Part shown: piece after piece, positions 42,347 to 53,095 of the stretch
Layout of the letters: every line of letters starts with the position of its first letter
How positions within the stretch are numbered: position 1 is the stretch's first letter
Assembly (NCBI GenBank): GCA_900315435.1
Contig: OMYY01000019.1
Span: forward strand, 1 to 54,055
Reading direction: 5' to 3'
Length of the DNA stretch: 54,055 nt
Source of the DNA: an uncultured Spirochaetaceae bacterium
Lineage (GTDB): Bacteria > Spirochaetota > Spirochaetia > Sphaerochaetales > Sphaerochaetaceae
Program-made: the position numbers and the translations under genes
Notes under the pieces: generated by a model
The model's database searches: none
Seen by the model: only the letters and a program-made list of their open reading frames with translations
Told to the model about the DNA's origin: nothing

Positions 42347-43477
42347 TCACTCCTTCCGGTCCAGCACGATGCAGGCTTCCTGCTCCCATGTCTGGGGATA
42401 CATGTCGAATACCGCAAGCCTCTTCGGAGCATACCCTACCTGCAGGAAACGGGCAACATCCCGGGCCAGCGTCACGCTGTTGCAGGACATATACAGCACC
42501 CTGGCAGGCTTCCAGGAGGCAATCAGGGAGGGAACCTCCTTGTCCAGTCCGGTCCGAGGGGGATCGACCAGCACCAGGTCGATCGGCCCCCTGGCCTTGA
42601 AGCGGCCGGCATCCCCGGTGAAAGCCTTGCCCCAAGGGACGTTCCTGCAGGCAAGGACGCGGCAGGAGGGATTCTTCTCCACAAGCGTCACCTGTTCCCT
42701 TTCCCCCAGGAAGGCGCTCAGGGTTCCTACCCCGCTGTACAGGTCGATGACCCGGTTTCCCTCGCCCCACCGGCGGATGAAGGAAGCCATGGCAGGCAGC
42801 ACCTCACGGTTGGACTGGAAGAAGACATTTCCGGAAACAAGGAAATCGATCCCGGCGACCGAGATATGGACCGGCTTCCCGTCAAACGAGATGCCATCGT
42901 CCCCAGCGAAGCAGGACACTTCGAAGAGCCCTCGGGTTCCCTTGCCCTGGAACATCGCCTTCCGCCCCTCGGCAAGGAGCTGCTTCTTTTCCCTGAGCAG
43001 GTTCCGGAGCGAGCCCACCAGCACCGGGCAGTCGTCCAAGGCGACCAGCTGGTTGCTCTTGGAAGCAAGGAACCCCACTTTGCCATGGACGAGGTCGACA
43101 TGGAACCGGCTACGGATCCTCCAGCCCCAGGCAGGCCCGGATGCCACCGGATCGGAAGGGACATCCTCCACCCCGGCGATCCGACGCAGGTTCTCCTTGA
43201 CCAAGGCATCCTTCACTTCCGCCTGCAGGCCGCTAGCCAAGTGCTGGAGATTGCAACCCCCGCAGGACTGGTAGACAGGGCAGGCAGGAAAGACACGGGC
43301 TGGACTGGCGGAAAGGATATTGGTCACGTGGGCGAAACCGACAGTGGAAGTCGTCCGGTCCACCTGGACGTCGACCGTCTCTCCGCTCAAGGCTCCGTCC
43401 ACCAGCAGGATCTTTCCTTCGGGATCCTTCGCCAGAGCGAGCCCTCCCTGCACCAGATTCTCAGTTTGCACAATCAT
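42347..43477 (-). CDS. TrmA/RlmD-type RNA (uracil-5) methyltransferase
   Basis: Methylates C5 of uridine in rRNA or tRNA using SAM. The 376 residues begin with a TRAM domain (about 1-60). The iron-sulfur Cys pattern CPVYQSCGGC is present, with a fourth candidate Cys in ALDDCPVL. The SAM site is VIDLYSGVGTLSAFL. LVDPPRTGLDKEV and the nucleophile in YMSCNSVTLARDV complete the family. The 23S enzyme RlmD or an RlmC/TrmA-type relative cannot be separated by eye. It overlaps pepF by 17 bp. Confidence 0.9.
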   Translation of the reverse strand: MIVQTENLVQGGLALAKDPEGKILLVDGALSGETVDVQVDRTTSTVGFAHVTNILSASPARVFPACPVYQSCGGCNLQHLASGLQAEVKDALVKENLRRIAGVEDVPSDPVASGPAWGWRIRSRFHVDLVHGKVGFLASKSNQLVALDDCPVLVGSLRNLLREKKQLLAEGRKAMFQGKGTRGLFEVSCFAGDDGISFDGKPVHISVAGIDFLVSGNVFFQSNREVLPAMASFIRRWGEGNRVIDLYSGVGTLSAFLGEREQVTLVEKNPSCRVLACRNVPWGKAFTGDAGRFKARGPIDLVLVDPPRTGLDKEVPSLIASWKPARVLYMSCNSVTLARDVARFLQVGYAPKRLAVFDMYPQTWEQEACIVLDRKE

Positions 43478-45193
43478 GGGCAAAGGCCTCCACGAAGCCT
43501 TGGATGACCGAGACGCTTTCCTCCCAGAACCGTTTGTCGCGGATGTCCAGGCCGATCGATGCGGCGCAGGTGGCCGCATCCTGGCTGCCGGTTGCGGAAA
43601 GCAACGTGACGTATTTCTCCTCGAAACGGGCAGGATCCGCCTCGTAGACCCGGTAAAGGCCCAGGCCGAAAAGCTGTCCGAAAGCGTAGGGATAGTTGTA
43701 GTAGCTGAAATCGCTGCTGTAATAATGGCTCTTCATCGTCCACATGTAGGGATGATAGGCCGACAGCGGGCCGTAGGTGTCTTGCTGTGCCTTGACCATC
43801 ACCTTGCAGAGCGTGTCGACCGGAACCTCCCCCTCTTTGCGCAGGCGGAAAACCTCGTCCTCGAACAGGAAGCGGGAAAGGATGTCGACGCAGACCTGGC
43901 AGGCGTTCTGCAGGAACTGGTCCTCCAGCATCACCCGCTCTCCTCTGGAGGTGCTTTCCTCCAGAGCGCCCTTGAGGGTGACGAACTCGCTGAAAATCGA
44001 CGCGGTCTCCGCCAACGTCATCGGATAGGTCCTCAGCAAGCTGGGCAACGGCAGGACGATGCTGTCATGAAAGGCGTGGCCCAGCTCATGGGCGAAGGTC
44101 GACACCCCGTTGTAGGTGCCGTCAAAGTTGGCAAGCACGCGGCTCTCCCCGAAAAGCGGAAAGGCGGTGTCGAAGGCGCCGCCCACCTTGCCGGCATGGG
44201 GCATCGGGTCGACCCAACCCTTGCGGAAAGCGTCCCGCATGAAACTGCCCATCCGTGGCGAGAAGGCGGAAACCTGTCTGACGACAAATTCCTGCGCCTC
44301 CCCATAGGTATAACGGGTACTCCCTTCCCCTACCGGGGCGAACAGGTCGTAGAATGCCAGTTTCTCCAATCCGAGCGCCTTGGCCTTGACGGCAAGGTAG
44401 CGGCGAAAGACCGGAAGGCTCTCCTTCAGGGTATCGATCAGCGCATGGAAGGTGAGCGGATCAAGCCGGGACTGGCTGACCGAGCGCTCCAACGGGCTCT
44501 TCCATCCCCTTCGTCCATCCAAGGTGATCGTGGTACCCTTGACGCCGTTGAGGGCCGCGGCGAAAACCGGCGCATGCTCCTTCCACAGGGCGGTTTCCCG
44601 TTCAAAGGCGATTCGGCGCAACTCTCGGTCCGGACTGAACGCATAGCCACGCAGCTGGGTACCGGTCCGTTTTCCGTCACCCCATCCGATCTCCGCCTGG
44701 GAACTGACCGTGTCCTGGAGCCTGCGGAAAGCTTCGGTGCCGGAACGACCCAAATCGCTGGCAAGGTTTTCCAGTTCCGGACTCATCGTATGTCCGGCTT
44801 GTTCGAGCATCTGGCCGAGGACGAACGCATAGGCCTCCAGCTTTCCCCCTTTTCTGGTCAGTCCGGCTACCTCGTCCTTCCGTTTCTGGACGAAGAGCAA
44901 CATATGGACTTCCAGGTCAGCAACGGCAAGGGAGGCCTCCTCGGCCTGACTGACCCCCTTGGCAAAAAGGGCGCTCCTGGTGTCTGTGCTCTGCATGCAG
45001 CTTGCAAAAGCCTCGAGGGTCTCGTCGATATCCAGGATTTTCTGGTAGCGGTCCAGCGCTTCCACGAAATCCTGGCCGGGGTTCTCCAAGTCGGCCTGCA
45101 GGTTCCGGGCGAGCTCCACTTCCCGTTTCAGATCCTCCTGAAAGCGCGGAGAATCGACATTCCCGTACAGGCTCTCCATCTGCCAATGTTCCA

Positions 45194-45194
<1 letters not shown>
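43461..45194 (-). CDS. pepF: M3-family oligoendopeptidase F
   Basis: Zinc peptidase of the cytoplasm that breaks down oligopeptides. The 577 residues are mostly helical. The zinc site is STFAHELGHAFHD with a downstream Glu in MTLAETASIFSE, and HPYMWTMKSHYYSSDFSYYNYPYAFGQ is the family's late active-site block. Its ATG shares one base with the regulator's stop (TAATG), so the two are translationally coupled. Confidence 0.93.
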
Positions 45195-46537
<1,343 letters not shown>

Positions 46538-46543
46538 AAGGTC

Positions 46544-47830
46544 TCACTCCTTCAGGTTGGCCGGAATGACCACTTCGGCGACAGCGCCTCCCCCTTCCCG
46601 GTTGGAAAGGGTCAGCTTGCCCCCGCGGGCCTTGACAAACTGGCGGCTGATGGCAAGCCCGATGCCTGAGCCGTGGATTTTCGTCGTGAAGAAGGGATCA
46701 AAGATCTTCTTCCCGTTTTCCTTGGAAATGCCATCCCCCCGGTCCATCACCCGCACGTGCACCAGTTGCCGCTTGTCGCGGAAGATGGAGACCTCGACCT
46801 GGGGATCGCGGCCATCGGAAGTGCTCTCCAAAGCGTTTTTCAACAGGTTCTCGAAGACCGACCGGGCGCGGTCGGCGTCCATCAGCACCCGCGGCGTTCC
46901 CACGCTACGGACGGGAATCTCCTTGCCGAAGGCGGCTACCAGCTGGGTGAAAAGCTCGGCAAGATCGATGACGGTGGGACTGCCTACCGGATTGCGGAGG
47001 AAATCGCTGACCTTGTTGGTCAGCTGGACCAGCCGTTCCACTTCGCTGTCCAGTACTTCCAGCCGTCCCTGCTGGTCCTCCGGCAGCGTCTTCTTCAGGA
47101 TGGCGAGCTGCAGCTTGATGGCCGACAGCGGGTTCTTGATCTCGTGGGTAAGCGTACGGGCTGCCTGGCCGAGACTGACCAGGTTCTCCTGTTTGCTCAG
47201 CGTCTGGCGGTAGGAAAGGTTGGAAAGGTAGAAGCGCAACACCATCAGGAACAAGCCCCCTATCACCAGCGCGGCGAACAGTCCGAGGAATCGGGTGCCC
47301 ACCAGCCGGGCATGGTACTCGGACCCATCCATGACCAGATAGAGCACGTCGGGAAATTCCATCGGGTTGGAAAGGTACCCGTTCTCCGACAGGGATAGGT
47401 TCTCGGTGTCCAGCAGGATGGAAAGACGGGCCATGCGGACATACTCGACGTTGCCCGTCTTGGCGTTGTAGCTGACCGCACCGGTAGTGAAGTTCCGTCC
47501 ATACGAGGAATGGTCGGCGGAAAGGTCAAGCACCAAGGGGGTGACTCCCAGACCCACCATGCGCCTGCCAGTCGAGTTGTAGATGGCCATTCCGGCGACG
47601 TGCTCGTTCTGCATGGTCCGCATCGCCTTGTCCTGCCCCCCCTCCTGCAGATCCATGTAGACCGTATTGAAGGCACGCTCCGCCTCGCCCTGCATCTTCA
47701 GGGTCTCGCTCTGCAGCAGAGCGTGGGTCAGAAAGAGCTCGAGCCCGATCAGAATGATGAAAACCGCGGCCAGCATGGAAAGGAACAGGAGCCTTTCCTT
47801 CTGGTCTTTGCTCATGCGATGGAACTTCAT
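46544..47830 (-). CDS. Sensor histidine kinase partnered with the NtrC-type regulator
   Basis: A 428-residue membrane kinase. Segment one is LFLSMLAAVFIILIGLELFL. A periplasmic sensor of about 150 residues follows, then a second segment (FLGLFAALVIGGLFLMVLRF). The H box LTHEIKNPLSAIKLQL, N box ENLLKNALES and G boxes DRGDGIS and GSGIGLAI are intact. No PAS or HAMP domain is evident. I chose the ATG at 47830 because TATACT (47838-47843) ends 7 nt upstream, the leaderless arrangement seen elsewhere; ATG at 47863 is the alternative. Confidence 0.9.
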   Translation of the reverse strand: MKFHRMSKDQKERLLFLSMLAAVFIILIGLELFLTHALLQSETLKMQGEAERAFNTVYMDLQEGGQDKAMRTMQNEHVAGMAIYNSTGRRMVGLGVTPLVLDLSADHSSYGRNFTTGAVSYNAKTGNVEYVRMARLSILLDTENLSLSENGYLSNPMEFPDVLYLVMDGSEYHARLVGTRFLGLFAALVIGGLFLMVLRFYLSNLSYRQTLSKQENLVSLGQAARTLTHEIKNPLSAIKLQLAILKKTLPEDQQGRLEVLDSEVERLVQLTNKVSDFLRNPVGSPTVIDLAELFTQLVAAFGKEIPVRSVGTPRVLMDADRARSVFENLLKNALESTSDGRDPQVEVSIFRDKRQLVHVRVMDRGDGISKENGKKIFDPFFTTKIHGSGIGLAISRQFVKARGGKLTLSNREGGGAVAEVVIPANLKE

Positions 47831-47862
47831 GCCACCCAGTATACCGAAAAAACGGGCATCCA

Positions 47863-48552
47863 TCACCTAAGGAAGGCGCCGGAATCGACAAAGATTGTCT
47901 GGCCGGTGACCGAAACGGCCCCGAGCAGGTAGCGGACCGCCTGAAAGACATCCTCCACCGTGGCCAGTTTCCCTAGCGGCGACGACGCTTCTTCCCTCTT
48001 GGCGAACTCCTCCTCGCCGGGCGAGGGAATGACCATTCCCGGGGCGACCGCGTTGATCCTGATCCGGGGAGCCAGGACAGGGGCAAGCAGACGGACCTCC
48101 TCGGCGAGCGCGCTCTTGGCCAGCCGGTAAGCCACCCTTCCGCCCTTCCCCGCCAAGGCGTAGGAATCCAGGATATGGACGATTGAAGAGCCCTTCCCAC
48201 GGGCGGCATAGCCTTGGGCAAGCAGGAACGGAGCCACCACATGGATGTCCAGGCTGCGCCGCAGATCGTCTGCCATCGTCTGCTGGAACCCGGTGGGAAG
48301 GAACTCGCTGGCGGCATTGACGATTCCATCCGTCGGCCCCGCTTCGTCCAACAACCGTTCCATGCACGAGGGGTCGGCAAAATCGGCATGGCAGGTCCGC
48401 ACCTGGCCGGGAAACCGGTCAGGCAGGTCGCTTTCCTGCCGATGGATGGAAAGGACAAGGCGGTCTCCCTCCTCAAGGAAGCGAAGCGCAATCTGGTAAC
48501 CCAGTCTTCCCGGGCGGGTCGCGCCCGTCAGCAGATAGGTGTGAGGTCTCAT
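47863..48552 (-). CDS. Short-chain dehydrogenase/reductase (possibly pterin-reductase-like)
   Basis: A 229-residue Rossmann enzyme. TGATRPGRLGYQIALRF near the start is the cofactor site; the Arg in it and the early basic residues hint at NADP. The catalytic Ser/Tyr/Lys are in ILDSYALAGKGGRVAYRLAK. The short length, and LTGATRPGRLG in place of TGxxxGIG, recall FolM-type dihydromonapterin reductases, but the substrate is uncertain. It is the first gene of the kinase-regulator-pepF-methyltransferase-nadE operon, with a good promoter but no Shine-Dalgarno. Confidence 0.78.
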   Translation of the reverse strand: MRPHTYLLTGATRPGRLGYQIALRFLEEGDRLVLSIHRQESDLPDRFPGQVRTCHADFADPSCMERLLDEAGPTDGIVNAASEFLPTGFQQTMADDLRRSLDIHVVAPFLLAQGYAARGKGSSIVHILDSYALAGKGGRVAYRLAKSALAEEVRLLAPVLAPRIRINAVAPGMVIPSPGEEEFAKREEASSPLGKLATVEDVFQAVRYLLGAVSVTGQTIFVDSGAFLR

Positions 48553-48559
48553 ACCGGTT

Positions 48560-48611
48560 ATTAGATACCCCACCCGCAAATCTTGTCAAAGCCAGAGCCG
48601 GCGAGTACATT
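48560..48611. promoter_or_regulatory. Divergent leaderless promoters with overlapping -35 boxes (SDR operon / hslO)
   Basis: TTGTCAA at 48583-48589 holds both -35 boxes. To the right, TTGTCA, 17 bp, TACATT (48606-48611) and 6 nt later the hslO ATG. To the left (minus strand), TTGACA, 18 bp, TCTAAT (48560-48565) and 7 nt later the SDR ATG. Neither has a Shine-Dalgarno. The layout copies that at 27735-27785. Confidence 0.65.
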
Positions 48612-48617
48612 GTCTCC

Positions 48618-49562
48618 ATGATCAAACAACCATTAGATTCCAAGGTCTTGGAGCACCTCGACCATATCCCTGCCGATACGAAAGACACCTATCTGCTGTG
48701 TGACGGCCAAGTCCGTCTGACGGCCATCGGCGCCACTCGGCTTGTCAACGAGATGCAGGCCAATTTCCATACCGGGGTGCTCGAGACCCTGGTGCTTGGC
48801 AAGGCCTACATCGCCAGCCTGTTGATGGCGAGCTCGATGAAGGGCAACGACCGCCTGCAACTGACCGTCGAGTGTGGCGGTCCCATTGGCGGCTATACCG
48901 CCGAGGCCTGGGCCTGCGGAGCGGTACGCGGCAGTCTGGTCCACAATCCCATCCCGCTCGCCAAGCCGCTGAAGGACACCAACCTCTCCCCGCTGTACGG
49001 TCCGGGATTCCTTACCGTCACCCGCTTGATCGAAGGCAACCGCGAGCCGGTTTCCGGGCAGATCATGATCGAACATGGCAGCCTGGCCAAGGACCTGGCC
49101 CTCTACTACCAGCAGAGCGAGCAGATTCCCACGCTGGTCGACCTTGCCATGCAGTTCGACAAGGAAGGCCATCCCTCCGGTGCCGGAGGACTGCTGTTCC
49201 AGCTGATGCCGGGATGTGACGAGAAGGCGATCAAGCAAGTCGAGCAGGCAGGCAGCCACCTGAAACCGGTCGGCGCCTGGCTGGAGAACGGCCTGGACAT
49301 GCAGGCCTATGTCAACGTCCACTGCGCCGAGTTGAGGCCGCAGCACCTGGACAGCGGCATGGTCGGATTCTCCTGTCCCTGCACCAAGGAGCGCTTCGCC
49401 GGCTATCTCCAGCATCTGCCGGAGGATACCCGTAAGGATATTCTCACGAAAGGACCTTTTCCGTTAGAATTGACCTGCGGGAACTGCGGTTCCCGCTACA
49501 CATTTGAGAAAGAGGCACTAGCACGTTTGCTGAACGAACCAGCAGACAAGGAGAAAAAATGA
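48618..49562 (+). CDS. hslO: Hsp33 redox-regulated chaperone
   Basis: Holdase chaperone switched on by oxidation and unfolding. The 314 residues have the Hsp33 core, including VECGGPIGGYTAEA, and the C-terminal zinc switch CPC (in FSCPCTKERF) and CGNC, giving four zinc ligands. There is no Shine-Dalgarno; the -10 box ends 6 nt before the ATG. It overlaps rlmKL by 4 bp. Confidence 0.95.
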   Translation: MIKQPLDSKVLEHLDHIPADTKDTYLLCDGQVRLTAIGATRLVNEMQANFHTGVLETLVLGKAYIASLLMASSMKGNDRLQLTVECGGPIGGYTAEAWACGAVRGSLVHNPIPLAKPLKDTNLSPLYGPGFLTVTRLIEGNREPVSGQIMIEHGSLAKDLALYYQQSEQIPTLVDLAMQFDKEGHPSGAGGLLFQLMPGCDEKAIKQVEQAGSHLKPVGAWLENGLDMQAYVNVHCAELRPQHLDSGMVGFSCPCTKERFAGYLQHLPEDTRKDILTKGPFPLELTCGNCGSRYTFEKEALARLLNEPADKEKK

Positions 49563-51829
49563 TTTATTTCGTCACATCCGCCCAGAACCAGAGCGACATC
49601 ATCAAGGAAGAAGCGGCACAAGCAGGCTGCACCGACATCAAGCCTTTCGTGGGCGGAGTGGAATTCCAGGCCGACCTGAAGGCGGCCTACACCTTCTGCC
49701 TGACCAGCAGGGTCTCGACCCGCGTGCTCCTTGGCCTGTATGAGGAAGACGGGGTGGAATCGGCCGACGACCTGTACGCCGCCAGCGTGCGTATCCCTTG
49801 GGAAGACTGGATCAACCCCCAGCTCTCCTTCTCTGTCACCGAAACCGTCAAGCACACCGACTGGCTGAACAATTCCCATTTCGCCGCAATCAGGCTGAAG
49901 GACGCGATCGTCGACCGTATCCGCAGCGTCTTTGACGGGGAACGCCCGCAAGTCGATACCGAGAACCCGGATGTGACCTTCCATCTCCATCTGGACGACG
50001 GGCACGTCTGCTGGTACGTCGACTTCTCCGGCAAGGCGCTCTACAAGCGCGGCTACCGTACCGACGTGACCGACGCGGTCCTTGCCGAATACCTTGCCGC
50101 CGCCATCGTCTGGAGAAGCGACTGGAGAAAAGCTCTGGACGACGAGCCAGGCAAGCGACCTGTGTTGCTCGATCCATTCTGCGGAGCCGGTACCATCGCC
50201 ATCGAGGCGGCCTTGATCGCCAGCGACACCGCCCCCGGCATCGTCACTCCCGGCCGGACATTCGCCTTCCAGAAACTTCCCGGCTATGACAAGGAACTGT
50301 TCGAGTCCATCAAGGCCGATTTGATCGCCAAGAGCAAGGAAGGACGGAAAAACGATATCAAGATCTATGCCTGGGATATCAGCCCGAAGGCGGTCCGCAT
50401 AGCCAAGGCCAACGCCCAGGCGGCTGGAGTGGCAGACCTGATTTCCTTTGGCGTGCAGGACTTTACCGACATTACCGCCGACGAGGTGCCTGCGCCCCGT
50501 GGCTATGTCATCACCGATCCTCCGTACGGTGTGCGCATGGAAGCCGACGAGCCGATGCAACTGCTCTACCAGCAGATGGGGGAGAAGTTCTCCAACCTCT
50601 TCCTTGGCTGGCATATCGCCATCCTCTGCGGCGACCAGCAGCTGCTTTCCTACGTTGACATGAAGCCGGACCGCACCAACACGGTCACCAATGGCGGCAT
50701 CCCCTGCCAGCTGGCCCACTACTATGTCTTCAGCGCGGAGGAGAAGGCCGAGCGCACCGCCCGTGCCGAGGCCCGCAAGGCGGAACGCCTGGCACAGCCG
50801 CTGAACGACACCGCCCAGATGGTCTACAACCGGCTGAAGAAGAACCTGGATGCGATTGTCCCGCTGATGGAAAGGCAAGGGGTCACCTGCTACCGCATCT
50901 ATGATGCCGACATGCCGGAGTTCAACGCCGCCATCGACATGTACGAGAAGAACTGGATCGTTCTGAGCGAGTACGAGGCTCCGGCGGAAATCCCCGAGGA
51001 AGACGCCGCGCGCAGGCTTCAGGACCTGGTCGACGCAACCGAACGCGCCACCGGCATCGACCGCGACAGGATCTTCGTGAAGACCCGTTCCCGACAGAGC
51101 GGCAAGAAGCAGTACATGAAGTTCAACGATACCGGCAAGTACTTCATCGTCCATGAGAATGGATGCAAGTTCCTGGTCAACTTCAGCGACTACCTGGACA
51201 CCGGTCTCTTTTTGGACCACCGCCCCATCCGCGCTGAAATCTGCGAGATGGCCAAAGGCAAACGTTTCTTGAACCTCTTCTGCTACACCGGCAGCGCCAC
51301 CGTCGAGGCTGCCAAGGGGGGTGCCCTGTCCACGGTCAGTGTCGACGCATCAAGCACCTACCTGGACTGGGCCCAACAGAACATGCGGCTGAACGGCTAC
51401 ACGTCGATGAACCATTTCTTCTATCGAAGCGACGTGCTGCAGTTCCTCTACGACACCTACGACCGCTTTGACCTGATCTTCTGCGACCCTCCGACGTTCA
51501 GCAACAGCAAGGGCAGGAATTCGTTCGACGTGCAGCGCGACCATGTAGACCTGATCAAAGCCTGCATGATGCACCTGGACACCGATGGCACGCTGATCTT
51601 CTCCTGCAACTTCCGGCGCTTCCATCTGGCCCCGTTCCTTGACGAGGACTATGAGATCGAGGACATCACCCCCCAGACGATCGGCGACGACTTCCAGCGC
51701 GACCCGCGGATCCACTACTGCTTCCGCATCCGCCACAAGGCGGTGCGCAGCGCCATTCCCCGCTTCAAGGAAAAGGTGACCCGCAAGGCCGTCCTGAAGA
51801 CAAGAAAGGAAGAACCTGATGGCGAGTAA
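49559..51829 (+). CDS. rlmL: Bifunctional 23S rRNA methyltransferase RlmK/L
   Basis: Fused enzyme making m2G2445 (RlmL half) and m7G2069 (RlmK half) in 23S rRNA. The 756 residues begin with a THUMP domain (about 45-160). The N-terminal methyltransferase has LDPFCGAGTIAIEA and TDPPYGVRM. A basic bridge follows (EKAERTARAEARKAERLA). The C-terminal methyltransferase has FLNLFCYTGSATVEAAKGGA and LIFCDPPTFSNSKG. It overlaps hslO by 4 bp and the CpXC gene by 11 bp. Confidence 0.95.
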   Translation: MIYFVTSAQNQSDIIKEEAAQAGCTDIKPFVGGVEFQADLKAAYTFCLTSRVSTRVLLGLYEEDGVESADDLYAASVRIPWEDWINPQLSFSVTETVKHTDWLNNSHFAAIRLKDAIVDRIRSVFDGERPQVDTENPDVTFHLHLDDGHVCWYVDFSGKALYKRGYRTDVTDAVLAEYLAAAIVWRSDWRKALDDEPGKRPVLLDPFCGAGTIAIEAALIASDTAPGIVTPGRTFAFQKLPGYDKELFESIKADLIAKSKEGRKNDIKIYAWDISPKAVRIAKANAQAAGVADLISFGVQDFTDITADEVPAPRGYVITDPPYGVRMEADEPMQLLYQQMGEKFSNLFLGWHIAILCGDQQLLSYVDMKPDRTNTVTNGGIPCQLAHYYVFSAEEKAERTARAEARKAERLAQPLNDTAQMVYNRLKKNLDAIVPLMERQGVTCYRIYDADMPEFNAAIDMYEKNWIVLSEYEAPAEIPEEDAARRLQDLVDATERATGIDRDRIFVKTRSRQSGKKQYMKFNDTGKYFIVHENGCKFLVNFSDYLDTGLFLDHRPIRAEICEMAKGKRFLNLFCYTGSATVEAAKGGALSTVSVDASSTYLDWAQQNMRLNGYTSMNHFFYRSDVLQFLYDTYDRFDLIFCDPPTFSNSKGRNSFDVQRDHVDLIKACMMHLDTDGTLIFSCNFRRFHLAPFLDEDYEIEDITPQTIGDDFQRDPRIHYCFRIRHKAVRSAIPRFKEKVTRKAVLKTRKEEPDGE

Positions 51830-52439
51830 TGTCGAGGTAGACCTCTTCTGCCCCTCCTGCCACGCGGTGCAGCACCTGAAGATGCCCACCAGCGTGGATC
51901 TGGGGAAGGAGCCGAACCAGCAGTATGCCATCCTGACAGACTCCCTTTTCACCCACACGTGCACCAAGTGCGGCACCCGCTTCCAGGTGGAGCACGAGTT
52001 GGTCGTGGTCCACAAGGATGCGGGCTACGCCCTGTTGCTCGCCCCTGACGCCAAGGAAGAGACCAGCAAGGTCGACGCTCCGAAGGAACTGGCCGGCTTG
52101 AAGCTCAGGCTGGTCAGGAACGTGAACGAGCTGAAGGAAAAGGTGCTGGCCTTCGAGAACCTGCTCGACGACCGGACGCTGGAACTCTGCAAGCTTTACC
52201 TAGGCCTGCGTCAGGAACCGGCCGACCAGCAAGCCACGTTGTTCTTCGCCGAGCACCGTGACGGGCAGCTTTCCTTCAGCAAGCTGGGGCCGACCGGGGA
52301 GCTTGAGGGAATGGTACAGGTTCCCGACTCCCTCTACCTCGAGTTGGACGCGAAAGGGAAATCATTGGAAACCGATCCTGGGAAATTTCAGCGGGTCGAT
52401 CCGCTTTGGGTCTTCGGGCAGATTGCCGGAAGCAAATAG
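51819..52439 (+). CDS. CpXC domain protein
   Basis: A 206-residue protein starting with two Cys pairs, LFCPSC and HTCTKCGTRF, about 40 residues apart, which fit a zinc-ribbon-like CpXC domain. The middle is helical (LRLVRNVNELKEKVLAFENLL), followed by beta-rich sequence. Its function is not known. It is the last gene of hslO-rlmKL-CpXC, overlapping rlmKL by 11 bp. Its 3' end overlaps the 3' end of the opposing Fic gene by 52 bp, an unusually large convergent overlap. Confidence 0.8.
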   Translation: MASNVEVDLFCPSCHAVQHLKMPTSVDLGKEPNQQYAILTDSLFTHTCTKCGTRFQVEHELVVVHKDAGYALLLAPDAKEETSKVDAPKELAGLKLRLVRNVNELKEKVLAFENLLDDRTLELCKLYLGLRQEPADQQATLFFAEHRDGQLSFSKLGPTGELEGMVQVPDSLYLELDAKGKSLETDPGKFQRVDPLWVFGQIAGSK

Positions 52440-53095
52440 GCGGACAGACCGTGTCCACGCCCCATGACGGCCTCATCCTCGCATGAGGCCATTGTCTGCA
52501 GGTCGAGGACACTCCAATCCACCTGCCAATGGCGGAACCGGCCCATCTGCTCGAACAGCAGGTGGACGGCCATGCGGTTGCCGCGCGCGAACGGATGGAG
52601 GGCAAGCAAGTCTCCCAGATATCCAGGAAGCATCGCCTCCTTCCCGCCGAGATAGCCGTCAGTCTGCAACCGGAACAGGATTTCCTCACCCTGGCTCTCA
52701 ATCAGGCCAGGAGCACAGTAGATTCCCTCGGGATAGGTACGCAGCATTCCGGCAAAGGGATCGATATCCCCGAAAAGCTCCCCATGCAGGTCCTGCAGCG
52801 TATCGAAGCCGAAAGGGGCTTCCGCTTTGCGCCAGAAGATCTCGGCAGCGCGAAGCGCGCTGAAATAGGCACTCGTGTGGCACAAGAATGCCGGATCGGT
52901 GATGCCGAACAGGTTCTCCCCTTCCTCCATCGCGCCCCGCACCTGGTAACCGGTATCCAACTGATGGCGTCCGATATAGTCGTCGATGCAACTGTCAGCG
53001 TTGTGCCGATGGGCGCAGACCCCCTCCAGGGCCCGCATCTCCCGCTCGTCCAGCATCTGATGCGCGAGATGGAAGGAGATGAATGGAAAAATCAT
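52388..53095 (-). CDS. Fic/DOC-family protein with a degenerate active-site motif
   Basis: Fic enzymes transfer AMP or other groups to proteins. The 235 residues show the fold: LQDLHGELFGDIDPFAGMLRT is the flap region, and the helix LGDLLALHPFARGN leads into the active site. The motif HPFx[D/E]GN[G/K]R here reads HPFARGNRM (167-175): the base His is kept, but the acidic metal ligand is Arg and the Gly-Arg pair that binds phosphates is Arg-Met. Activity may be lost or altered. Its start shares one base with the stop of the outer-membrane gene, so they are coupled. Confidence 0.8.
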   Translation of the reverse strand: MIFPFISFHLAHQMLDEREMRALEGVCAHRHNADSCIDDYIGRHQLDTGYQVRGAMEEGENLFGITDPAFLCHTSAYFSALRAAEIFWRKAEAPFGFDTLQDLHGELFGDIDPFAGMLRTYPEGIYCAPGLIESQGEEILFRLQTDGYLGGKEAMLPGYLGDLLALHPFARGNRMAVHLLFEQMGRFRHWQVDWSVLDLQTMASCEDEAVMGRGHGLSAYLLPAICPKTQSGSTR

